From an uncultured Collinsella sp. (lineage in GTDB: Bacteria; Actinomycetota; Coriobacteriia; Coriobacteriales; Coriobacteriaceae), in assembly GCA_902493515.1 (NCBI GenBank), contig CABUPE010000006.1, positions 13,063 through 77,062 on the forward strand: DNA of 64,000 nt, in the 5' to 3' direction. Each line of letters begins with the position of its first letter. Position 1 is the first letter of the stretch. The notes beneath the pieces are model-generated. The model was not told where the DNA came from, ran no database searches, and worked only from the letters and a program-made list of their open reading frames with translations. Of this stretch, positions 15,662-23,813 are shown one piece after another. The position numbers were made by a program, and so were the translations under genes.

Positions 15662-16459
15662 ATGGATTTTACAGTCGAGAATGCGGGCACCACGATTGCC
15701 TGTCGCGAATATGCCGGCCCGGATGTGTTGCCTGATACTCCTGCCTTGGTGTGCGTGCACGGCGCTTGTGTCGACGGCACATTTTTCGACGGCATCGCTT
15801 GTGAGCTCAGCCGCAACTACCGCGTAATTGCCTACGACCGCCGCGGCTGTGGTGACAGCAGCGAAGCGGCAGACGGCAGCTATGATCTTGCCGCCCAGGC
15901 CACCGACCTGCAAGCTGTGATCGAACACGTTGGCGCTCCGACAAATGTGCTTGCGCACAGCGCCGGTACGTTGGTGGCGCTGGAGCTTCTTCGCACCGAA
16001 CCCCAGCTCGTCGCTCGTGCGATTCTGCATGAGCCGGCTGTGTCGGCCGAAGGTGTCGGCATGGGCGCAGCTCCGGTTTTGCTCGATATGATTGCGGCTG
16101 GAAAGGTTTCAAGGGCGCTCCGGCTTTTCTTGGGAGCCCTCGGCGACTTGGACCCCGAGGCTCCTGGGACGACCGAAGCGGAAGCCAAACATGCCCTGCG
16201 CAATGGTCGTTGCTTCATGGCCAATGAATACGGAACAAATATGACATATGCTCCCGACTGGGAGCGCGCCCGCGTGTCAAAGGCGGTGTCGGCCGTGTTT
16301 TTGGGCGAGCTTTCGATCGGTACGCCCCGCGAGGCTGGTACGCGAGCGGCTGCCGAATATCTCGATTGCCCCCTCGTGACGATCCCGGGCGCGCATAACG
16401 GTCTGCGCGATCGCCCCGTTACGGCGGCAAACGCCGTTCGCGATGTCTTGGAGCGTTAG
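15662..16459 (+). CDS. Alpha/beta hydrolase
   Basis: 265 residues with a canonical alpha/beta-hydrolase core. ALVCVHGACVDG near residue 31 is the oxyanion HG motif, VIAYDRRGCGDS follows, the nucleophile serine is in VLAHSAGTLVAL near residue 100, and the catalytic His is in IPGAHNGLRD near the C-terminus. The cap region is short. Substrate unknown. The ATG follows a weak site in GGGGGCACAAC. It stands alone between the divergent radical SAM gene and the signalling gene at 16671. Confidence 0.9.
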   Translation: MDFTVENAGTTIACREYAGPDVLPDTPALVCVHGACVDGTFFDGIACELSRNYRVIAYDRRGCGDSSEAADGSYDLAAQATDLQAVIEHVGAPTNVLAHSAGTLVALELLRTEPQLVARAILHEPAVSAEGVGMGAAPVLLDMIAAGKVSRALRLFLGALGDLDPEAPGTTEAEAKHALRNGRCFMANEYGTNMTYAPDWERARVSKAVSAVFLGELSIGTPREAGTRAAAEYLDCPLVTIPGAHNGLRDRPVTAANAVRDVLER

Positions 16460-16670
16460 CACGCTCGATGACCTGCGGGGAGGGGGACTGTTAGCGTTTC
16501 GCCTTTGTTAACGAATGTGCCCATAACCGCGCGCCCGCGGCTCCATTACCGCCGTTTGCCAGGTCATAAAAATGCAACGATAATCGCGCGTTTGCCTGCA
16601 GTTGTTAGATGTTACCCTTGTACCATTTGATATGCACCGTTGCCGTGCATAACGATAGAAAGGGCCCCAT

Positions 16671-18551
16671 ATGCTCAATAATCACGAGGCAAATCTAACC
16701 GACGAGGAGGCTGCCGCCGAGGTCGCCCGTGTCGCGAAGACCTACCCCGTGGTGCGTTTGCTGTCGGCCGACCAGATTAAGAGCGAGCGCAACTGCCTGC
16801 TCGCCGGCGATCGCTGCCCTTGTTTGCGTCAGTCGAGCCTTGAGGCCTTGGCAGGCTCCGATGAGGTGTCGGAGCAACTGCTCAACGATGGTGTTGAGTA
16901 CCGCGCCCGTCTGCGCCCTCTGAAGGTCGAGGGCGAGCCTCATGTCTTGCTGATGGTGCGTCCGATTGATGAGCAGGAGGCTGCAGAAGAGGACCTTGTC
17001 TACACCGACGTGCTGACGAGCGTGCGCAATCGCCGATATTACGAGGAAAAGCTCCGTAGCGCTCGCATGAATGCCGGCGTTGCGGTGATCGACCTTGATG
17101 ATTTTAGGGTCTTCAACGATACGTGTGGCCGTCATGCCGGCGACCTTGCGCTCGGTGCTGTGGCGACAGCCATACGCAGCGGAATTCGTTCGACTGACGA
17201 GCTTGTGCGCTATGGCTGCGACAAGTTTGTGGTCGTCATGCCCAATATTCCCTCCGATGACTTCACCCGTCGTCTGCATCAGGTATCCGATGCCGTTCAT
17301 GCCACGATTATTCCAGGCCATGAGTACGTGAGCTTGACGGCATGTGTTGGTGGCGTTCGCATTCATGGCGAGACGGTCGATGAGGGCGTTGGCCGCGCTG
17401 TCCAGTTACTGAGCCGCGCTAAGACAAAAGCCGGTACGGTCGTGACCGATGCCGATTCCATCGAGGCCTTCCAAAGCGAAAAGCCTTTGGTGCTTATTGC
17501 CGATGACTCCGAGATGAACCGAGCCATTCTCAACGAGATGCTCAAGGACGAGTATTGCATCCTCGAGGCCGATAACGGTCGTACGGCGCTCGACATGGTC
17601 GACCGCTATGGCGATGAGTTGTCGCTCGTGCTGCTGGATATTGTCATGCCGGGCATAAGCGGCTTTGAGGTGCTGGCCGATCTGTCGCGCCGATCGGGTA
17701 TCGACAATCTGCCTGTCATCATGATTTCGAGCGAAGATTCCGATGATATGGTTCTGCGCGCGTACGAGCTGGGCGCCTCGGACTATATCAACCGTCCGTT
17801 TGACTCCCGTGTCGTGCGCCGCCGTGTAAGCAACACCATCCGCCTATACGCCAAGCAGCGCCGCCTGACGAGCCTGCTGTCCCAGCAGTACAACGAGCGC
17901 GTCAAGAACAGTCGCATGCTCATCGACATCATGGCCGGCGTCATGGAGCTTCGCAATGGCGAGAGCGGCAGGCACGTTACGAACATCGAGAAGCTGACCG
18001 AGCTGCTGCTTGGCTGTCTGGTCCAGCGTAGCGACACCATCTCCCTCGACAATGAGGAGCGCTCCACGATTGCCCTGGCTTCGGCGCTGCACGATATTGG
18101 CAAGATGGCGATTGACGATGCGATCCTCAACAAGCCCGGGCGCCTTACGCCCGAGGAGTTCGAGATTATGAAGACGCATACTACGATTGGCGCCGACATG
18201 TTGCTTGAGCTGGGCCGACATCACGTCGGCAATGCGCTTATGGAATATGCGTACCAAATTGCGCGTTGGCACCACGAGCGCTGGGACGGCAAGGGCTATC
18301 CCGATGGCCTTAAGGGCGACGATATTCCCATTGCCGCGCAGGTGGTCTCGGTGGCCGACGTGTACGATGCTCTGACGAGCGTGCGTGTGTACAAGGACGC
18401 TATTCCGCACAAGGAGGCGATCCAGATGATCCTGGACGGTAAGTGCGGCACCTTTAAGCCGTTGCTGCTCGACTGTTTGCTCGAGGTGCAAGACCAAATT
18501 GCCGAGACATTGGCACGCCCCGCCGATGTCGTCGCGTTTCCTACGATTTAG
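16671..18551 (+). CDS. Degenerate GGDEF / receiver / HD-GYP signalling protein
   Basis: 626 residues. Residues ~1-115 look PAS-like. Residues ~115-260 form a diguanylate-cyclase-like domain whose GGDEF is changed to GCDKF (~183-187), so synthesis of c-di-GMP is unlikely. A receiver domain follows (~272-390) with phospho-acceptor Asp323 in VLLDIVMPG and the conserved Lys in DYINRPF replaced by Arg. The last ~200 residues are HD-GYP, with HDIGK starting at 474, HHERWDGKGYP (GYP at 542-544) and VADVYDALTS. HD-GYP enzymes degrade c-di-GMP or related dinucleotides. An HPt gene follows 24 bases later. Confidence 0.93.
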   Translation: MLNNHEANLTDEEAAAEVARVAKTYPVVRLLSADQIKSERNCLLAGDRCPCLRQSSLEALAGSDEVSEQLLNDGVEYRARLRPLKVEGEPHVLLMVRPIDEQEAAEEDLVYTDVLTSVRNRRYYEEKLRSARMNAGVAVIDLDDFRVFNDTCGRHAGDLALGAVATAIRSGIRSTDELVRYGCDKFVVVMPNIPSDDFTRRLHQVSDAVHATIIPGHEYVSLTACVGGVRIHGETVDEGVGRAVQLLSRAKTKAGTVVTDADSIEAFQSEKPLVLIADDSEMNRAILNEMLKDEYCILEADNGRTALDMVDRYGDELSLVLLDIVMPGISGFEVLADLSRRSGIDNLPVIMISSEDSDDMVLRAYELGASDYINRPFDSRVVRRRVSNTIRLYAKQRRLTSLLSQQYNERVKNSRMLIDIMAGVMELRNGESGRHVTNIEKLTELLLGCLVQRSDTISLDNEERSTIALASALHDIGKMAIDDAILNKPGRLTPEEFEIMKTHTTIGADMLLELGRHHVGNALMEYAYQIARWHHERWDGKGYPDGLKGDDIPIAAQVVSVADVYDALTSVRVYKDAIPHKEAIQMILDGKCGTFKPLLLDCLLEVQDQIAETLARPADVVAFPTI

Positions 18552-18575
18552 TTTGACCAAAGGAGTTTTTAATCC

Positions 18576-18932
18576 ATGATTTCCATGCGTGAGGCGTATG
18601 AGAAGATCGGCGCTAATTATGATGACGCGTGCGCTCGGCTGATGGGCGGGGAAATGCTTGCCCGCTTTGCCCTCAAGTTTTTGGATGACGAGAGCATGGA
18701 CAAGCTGGAGGCCGCCATGGCGGCGGGAGACGCCGAAGGTGCGTTTATGGCAGCGCACACGCTCAAGGGCGTGAGCCAGAACCTGGGATTCGATAATCTG
18801 TACGAGCCGGCGGTCGTGGTGACCGAGGCGTTGCGCGGCGCCGATGCCGTTGACGGTGCTCGCGAGGGAATGCATGCACTGCAGCAGCAATATGCGGCTA
18901 CGATGTCGGCCCTGCGCGAGGCGGGCGAGTAA
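18576..18932 (+). CDS. HPt domain phosphotransfer protein
   Basis: 118 residues. A single histidine-containing phosphotransfer domain: AMAAGDAEGAFMAAHTLKGVSQNLGF contains the phospho-acceptor His in the A-H-T-L-K-G signature, followed by a helix pair. HPt proteins pass phosphate between receiver domains. Its position right after the receiver/HD-GYP gene, with AAAGGAG before the ATG, suggests they share a relay; the sensor kinase must be elsewhere. A very strong terminator closes the unit. Confidence 0.9.
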   Translation: MISMREAYEKIGANYDDACARLMGGEMLARFALKFLDDESMDKLEAAMAAGDAEGAFMAAHTLKGVSQNLGFDNLYEPAVVVTEALRGADAVDGAREGMHALQQQYAATMSALREAGE

Positions 18933-18975
18933 GAGGTTGTGAGCCTTGGGCTGTGTGCCTGCCGCGTATAGGCAA

Positions 18976-19016
18976 AAGGGCGCCCCGCCGGACCATGTGG
19001 CCGGCGGGGCGCCCTT
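18976..19016. terminator. Strong bidirectional terminator
   Basis: Perfect 16 bp stem AAGGGCGCCCCGCCGG with its complement around a 9-base loop, between convergent genes (HPt and amidotransferase). Confidence 0.9.
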
Positions 19017-19037
19017 ATCTGTTATGCGGTTCGCGAG

Positions 19038-19847
19038 CTAGCGAGCCTGCTTAACCTTTGCCGCTGCCTCGACAAACGACTTCCACAGGTTAAAGTCGGT
19101 CTCGAGTGTCTTCCACGTGTACTCAGGGTGCCATTGCACGCCCAGACAGAACGGCTGGCCTTCGACTTCGATGCACTCGGGAACGCCGTCGGTTGCCTTG
19201 GCGACCAAGCGCGTGCTCTTACCCAGACGATCGACGCAGCAGTGATGTGCCGAGTTGGTCTGGATCAGCCTGTGCCCGCCAACCGCGAGCTCCAGCAGCG
19301 AGCCCGGCATGACCTCGACAGGGTGCACGGGGTCGTTGAGCACGTGGGTATGGCGCCACTGCGTACGGCCCTCGCGAGCGCCCAGGCTCGGCACGTCCAT
19401 GCACAGGGTGCCGCCAGTGGCGACATTGAGCAACTGCGTGCCGCGGCAGGTGGTAAAGAGCGGCTTTTTGGCACGGAGCACCTCGCTGACCAGCTTAAAC
19501 TCAAAGCTATCGCGGATCTCGCAGCAGAGGGTGGGGTCGTAGGGTCGATCATCGCCCCAACGTTTGGGATTGACATCGGGGCCGCCGGGAATGGCGATGC
19601 CGTCGGCGATATCGACGTAATGACGGATGACCTCAATGTCCTCGGTGATGGACATCTGCAGCGGCAGGCCGCCGGCGGCAAGGATGGCATCGACAAAGAC
19701 GCTCGCAATCTCCTCGTTGGGGGAGAGCGTCTCGCTCAAAAACGGCTTTGCCTCTTCCCAACGCGGTGCGACGAGGATGAGTGGGCGGTCGGCGGGGTCG
19801 ACGTCGACATGCGGGGTGTAGGACGATGAGGTGCGGGTTCCGATCAT
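19038..19847 (-). CDS. Gamma-glutamyl-gamma-aminobutyrate hydrolase family (peptidase C26)
   Basis: 269 residues of the class I glutamine-amidotransferase fold, PuuD-like. The nucleophile is Cys in KPLFTTCRGTQLLNVATGG, and the His-Glu pair is in GVQWHPEYTW; DGIAIPGGPDVNPKRW is also a family motif. These enzymes release glutamate from gamma-glutamyl amides such as gamma-glutamyl-GABA. It lies 88 bases downstream of the amino-acid ABC operon on the same strand, so glutamate or amine scavenging is plausible, but substrate and cotranscription are inference. Confidence 0.9.
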   Translation of the reverse strand: MIGTRTSSSYTPHVDVDPADRPLILVAPRWEEAKPFLSETLSPNEEIASVFVDAILAAGGLPLQMSITEDIEVIRHYVDIADGIAIPGGPDVNPKRWGDDRPYDPTLCCEIRDSFEFKLVSEVLRAKKPLFTTCRGTQLLNVATGGTLCMDVPSLGAREGRTQWRHTHVLNDPVHPVEVMPGSLLELAVGGHRLIQTNSAHHCCVDRLGKSTRLVAKATDGVPECIEVEGQPFCLGVQWHPEYTWKTLETDFNLWKSFVEAAAKVKQAR

Positions 19848-19934
19848 GGGCGTAGCTTTCGAATTCGGGTGGACATGGCACAGGGGTGGCGCGGAGCAAA
19901 CGTTACTGATGAATTTGCCCGCGTGGCAATTGGG

Positions 19935-20699
<765 letters not shown>

Positions 20700-20735
20700 G
20701 GTGCTCGGCTCCTTATGACTCGAAATGGTAAAGCG

Positions 20736-21569
20736 TTAGCGGATGATGGTCGCGCCGGTCTTGTGCGAAACATAGACAGCGGCCTTGTTGATCGCGACGT
20801 TGATGAGGATGTAGATGACTGCGATCACCAGGTAGACCGATACGAGGGCGTCGTAGTTGGTAATGAGCACGCGGGCGTTTTGCATGAGGTCGGGGTAGCT
20901 CACCACATAGGCGACGGTGGTGTCTTTGACTACGACCACGAGCTGCGAAATCAACGACGGAATGATAAACCGAATCGCCTGCGGCAGCACGATTTTAAAG
21001 GTGATTTTAGCCTTGGAGAGACCGAGCGCCTGGGCCGCCTCGACCTGCCCGCGCGGTACGGCGTTGACGCCGGCACGGAAGATCTCGGCAAGTACACCGG
21101 CTGCAGCGAGCGCGACAGGCAACGTGAGCATCCAAAACGACGGCAGCGCGATCTTGTACTGGGGCAGCACCAAAAAGAAGAAGTAGATGAACAGCAGGCT
21201 CGGTACGCCACGGAAGAAATCGGTGAGCACGCGGCAGACCAGCTGCAGCGGCTTAATGTCGCTGGTACGGCCGAGCATAAGGGCTAAGCCCAGCACCAGC
21301 GCGATGGCGCCAGCGGTGAGTGCGACTTTAACGGTGCCCTCAAAGCCGGCAAGCAAGAACTTCCAGGTGGTGAGGTGCGTAAAGAAATACCAATAGTGGA
21401 CCGAAAGCTGGCCGGTCACATAAAAGCGCTGCAGTACCAGGGCGACGAGCGCGGCGACGGCGACGAGTGAGATGGCGGTGCCGATGCGAATCTTGGCGCG
21501 CATCTTGGGGCCGGGAGCCTCGTAGAGCGCATCGCGCATGGTAAGCGCAGGGGAGGAGTGCTTGCTCAT
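20736..21569 (-). CDS. Polar amino-acid ABC transporter permease
   Basis: 277 residues. A His/Glu/Gln/Arg-type permease with about five to six membrane segments: VAVAALVALVLQRFYV near residue 36, then the GTVKVALTAGAIALVLGLAL start of the core. The EAA loop RGQVEAAQALGLSKAKITFKIVLPQAIR (E-A-A-Q-A-L-G-L) contacts the ATPase. The N-terminal ~30 residues are a cytoplasmic extension. It overlaps the upstream permease gene by four bases, so the two are translationally coupled and probably form a heterodimer. Confidence 0.94.
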   Translation of the reverse strand: MSKHSSPALTMRDALYEAPGPKMRAKIRIGTAISLVAVAALVALVLQRFYVTGQLSVHYWYFFTHLTTWKFLLAGFEGTVKVALTAGAIALVLGLALMLGRTSDIKPLQLVCRVLTDFFRGVPSLLFIYFFFLVLPQYKIALPSFWMLTLPVALAAAGVLAEIFRAGVNAVPRGQVEAAQALGLSKAKITFKIVLPQAIRFIIPSLISQLVVVVKDTTVAYVVSYPDLMQNARVLITNYDALVSVYLVIAVIYILINVAINKAAVYVSHKTGATIIR

Positions 21570-22225
21570 CGGAGGATCCTCACCTTCTTATCGATATAGT
21601 TGCCAATGTGGCTCACCACAAAGGCCGTGCCCAGGTAGCCGAGCGCCGAGATAAAGAACGCGGCGACGCCTCCGAGCGAGCGCGTGTTGATGTAGCTCAC
21701 CACGCCGGTGAGCTCCTGCGGTTTAAGCGGCACCTGGCTGCCGAGCGCGGTGGTGAGCATGACGGCGATAAAGAGGTTGGTCATGGGCAATACACTTGAG
21801 CGCAGTGCCTGCGGAATCACGATCTTGGCGAGGATACGGTTAAAGCTCATGCCGAGCGAACGGGCGGCTTCGACCTGGCCGACGCCGACGGTGTTGATAC
21901 CGCTCATAAAGTTTTCGGAGCCAAAGGCCGAGCCCAAAAGGACCGTGGCGACGATAACGCAGGCGCGGTAGGGCAGAACGACCTTGAGCGGCGGCAGCGC
22001 ATAGACGACGATAATGAGCAGCGCGATGCCGGGGATGTTACGGAAGACCTGGACATACAGGTCGCCAAAGACGCGCAGCGGCTTGAGCGGCGACACGCGC
22101 ATCACGGTGACGGCGACGGCCAACACCATGGCGATGGCAAACGACTCAAGCGTCATGCCCCAGGTTGCTAGCAGCGCGTCGATATAGTTCTGGCCATAGA
22201 GCGACCAGAGCTCGGAGAGACTCAT
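21566..22225 (-). CDS. Polar amino-acid ABC transporter permease
   Basis: 219 residues, the shorter partner of the heterodimer. The membrane core begins at LLATWGMTLESFAIAMVLAV and the EAA loop reads GVGQVEAARSLGMSFNRILAKIVIPQALR (E-A-A-R-S-L-G-M). The ATG lies 138 bases after the binding-protein gene, with a hairpin in the gap that may set the usual excess of binding protein over membrane subunits. Confidence 0.94.
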   Translation of the reverse strand: MSLSELWSLYGQNYIDALLATWGMTLESFAIAMVLAVAVTVMRVSPLKPLRVFGDLYVQVFRNIPGIALLIIVVYALPPLKVVLPYRACVIVATVLLGSAFGSENFMSGINTVGVGQVEAARSLGMSFNRILAKIVIPQALRSSVLPMTNLFIAVMLTTALGSQVPLKPQELTGVVSYINTRSLGGVAAFFISALGYLGTAFVVSHIGNYIDKKVRILR

Positions 22226-22249
22226 GCGGACCTCCCGCCGATAAGGAAA

Positions 22250-22275
22250 GGGGCTCCCGTGTGTACGGAAGCCCC
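22250..22275 (-). terminator. Intercistronic hairpin in the amino-acid ABC operon
   Basis: Stem GGGGCTCCCGT with ACGGAAGCCCC (one mismatch) and a short loop, between the binding-protein stop and the first permease. No strong U-tract, so it more likely limits read-through or protects the upstream mRNA than terminates fully. Confidence 0.55.
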
Positions 22276-22363
22276 GACAACTCAGTGAGGAAACAGTTTA
22301 CCGCAATAAAGCGGATCGTGCGTTTCCATATGGTTTCGTTGCGGCCGTTACCAGGCTCGCTGA

Positions 22364-23356
22364 CTAGGCGCCGATCTCGGGCAGCTCGGGAACATTGGTG
22401 TCGCCCGTACGGTCGCCGATGCAGATCTGCCACAGCTCAGTCCAGGTGCCATCGTCCTCAATCTTCTTAAGGAAGTCGTTGACAAAGGCGACGCCGTCGG
22501 AATCGAGCGGCAGACCGATGCCGTAGGGCTCCTTGCTGCCGAAGGGCTTGCCGGCGATCTTGTACTTGCCGGGCTCGCGGACCAGGGCGCTCTGCTGCAT
22601 GTTGTTATCGATGACGTAGGCGTCAACGCGGCCCTGCTGGAGCGCCTGGCGGGCCTCCTCGTCGGTCTTGAACTCCTGCTGGCTGGCCTTGGGAGCGAGC
22701 TCCTCCAGGATGGCGGGGCCGTTGGAGCCGGACTGGACGGCGACGTTCTTGTCGGCCAGGTCGTCGACGCTCTTGATGTCGTCGTTATCGGCGAGCACCA
22801 GGATAGCCTGCTGCGTGTAGTAATAGGGACCGGCAAAGGAGACGAGCTTCTTGCGCTCGTCAGTGATGGTGTAGGTGGCAAAGACAGCGTCGACCTGGCC
22901 GTTCTGCAGGACGGACTCGCGCGTGTCCGAGGTCACCTGGGTGATCTCGACCTTGTTCTCGCCCAGAATGTAGTTGGACAGGAGCTGTGCGATACCGGCA
23001 TCGAAGCCGCGGGTCTGACCGTCTTTCTCGTTGAGGAGGGAGAAGAGCATGGAGGTCTGAACGCCACCGATCTTAAAGACGCCGGCGTCCTTGACGGCCG
23101 TGGCCCAGGTGCTGGCGGTGATGGCGTCGTCATCGGCCTTGGGGCCGTCGTTGACGAGCTTGTCGAATGCCTTAGCGTCGAGTGTGGTGGAAGCCTCGGT
23201 ATCCTCGGAGCTCTTGGAAGAGGCAGCGGAGCCCTTGTCGGCCTCGGCGCTGGTGTCGGAGCAGCCGGCAAGACCAAGGCCGGCGACGGTTGCGAAGGTG
23301 GCGGCAACGAAGCCGCGGCGGTCGAGAACGACCTGCTGGGAGAGGTTCTTGCTCAT
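22364..23356 (-). CDS. Amino-acid ABC transporter substrate-binding lipoprotein
   Basis: 330 residues. The signal reads DRRGFVAATFATVAGLGLAGC: a twin-arginine-like RR followed by a lipobox ending at Cys about residue 32, so it should be lipidated by Lgt (gene at 48069 here) and perhaps exported by Tat. A Ser/Glu-rich linker follows, then a family-3 solute-binding domain with AGVFKIGGVQTSMLF, GFDAGIAQLL, QVTSDTRESVLQNGQVDAVFATYTIT (ligand Arg in the TSDTR segment) and GPYYYTQQAILV. The glutamate/glutamine family is likeliest. First gene of the operon with a good promoter. Confidence 0.94.
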   Translation of the reverse strand: MSKNLSQQVVLDRRGFVAATFATVAGLGLAGCSDTSAEADKGSAASSKSSEDTEASTTLDAKAFDKLVNDGPKADDDAITASTWATAVKDAGVFKIGGVQTSMLFSLLNEKDGQTRGFDAGIAQLLSNYILGENKVEITQVTSDTRESVLQNGQVDAVFATYTITDERKKLVSFAGPYYYTQQAILVLADNDDIKSVDDLADKNVAVQSGSNGPAILEELAPKASQQEFKTDEEARQALQQGRVDAYVIDNNMQQSALVREPGKYKIAGKPFGSKEPYGIGLPLDSDGVAFVNDFLKKIEDDGTWTELWQICIGDRTGDTNVPELPEIGA

Positions 23357-23399
23357 GGTAGAACACCTTTCTCAATAAAATCCCTAGCGGTTGAGTAGA

Positions 23400-23429
23400 G
23401 TTATACCCTATCCCGCTCAAATGGGTCAA
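23400..23429 (-). promoter_or_regulatory. Sigma-70-type promoter of the amino-acid ABC operon
   Basis: On the minus strand TTGACC (23424-23429) and TATAAC (23400-23405) are separated by 18 bases, about 45 bases ahead of the ATG. This matches the consensus closely. Confidence 0.7.
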
Positions 23430-23471
23430 CACGAAATAACTCAGAAACATACTTGCCTTATGGGTTATTCT

Positions 23472-23506
23472 ACCTGCCAAAAAGGGACAGGCACCTTTGT
23501 GGTGGT
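23472..23506 (+). repeat. GGGACAG-loop hairpin, copy 5, with unlike arms
   Basis: Left arm ACCTGCCAAAAA is of the common type, but the right arm CTTTGTGGTGGT is the type seen at 48899. The arms pair only partly. It looks like a recombinant of two hairpin types. Confidence 0.65.
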
Positions 23507-23540
23507 TCTGGCCGATGCGGTGGCATGCCTTGCTGCTTTG

Positions 23541-23756
23541 TCTCAATCTGTAACATCTGCAGCCATTTTTGCCGAGTAACTGTTACAGATCGAGATTTTC
23601 TCTTCAGGGGAATTCGAATGTCTCAATCTGTAACATCTGGACGGCCAAAAGGTCCCTATCTGTTACAGATTGAGACAAACGTCGGGGACTAAGACGTCTT
23701 GTCTCGATCTGTAACAGTTAGACGGGAATTCAGGCCATAGATGTTACAGATTGAGA
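23541..23756. repeat. Three tandem palindromes, 80 bp period
   Basis: Units start at 23541, 23621 and 23702. Each has a 15-base left arm TCTCAATCTGTAACA (TCTCGATCTGTAACA in unit 3) and a right arm TGTTACAGATTGAGA (TGTTACAGATCGAGA in unit 1), with 25-base spacers of different sequence. Pairing is preserved in every unit. It lies between the dxs terminator and the amino-acid transporter promoter. Confidence 0.8.
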
Positions 23757-23775
23757 TAATCGCGTCGCGAAAATA

Positions 23776-23812
23776 AAAACCTCCGCAGGGATGCTTTCCT
23801 TGCGGAGGTTTT
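23776..23812 (-). terminator. Rho-independent terminator of dxs
   Basis: Stem AAAACCTCCGCA with TGCGGAGGTTTT around a 13-base loop, immediately after the dxs stop; the stem's A/T end supplies the U-tract on the minus strand. Confidence 0.85.
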
Positions 23813-23813
23813 C

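Larger units (their letters stand above)
23357..23813. other. Gene-free stretch with promoter, hairpin, tandem palindromes and terminator
   Basis: The 457 bp gap upstream of the binding-protein gene holds its promoter, a GGGACAG-type hairpin with mismatched arm types, three tandem palindromes, and the dxs terminator. No protein-coding frame of note. Confidence 0.7.

Noticed and set aside
23541..23756. CRISPR array
   Set aside because: Three units only, each with an internal inverted repeat of two separate arms, and no cas genes nearby.
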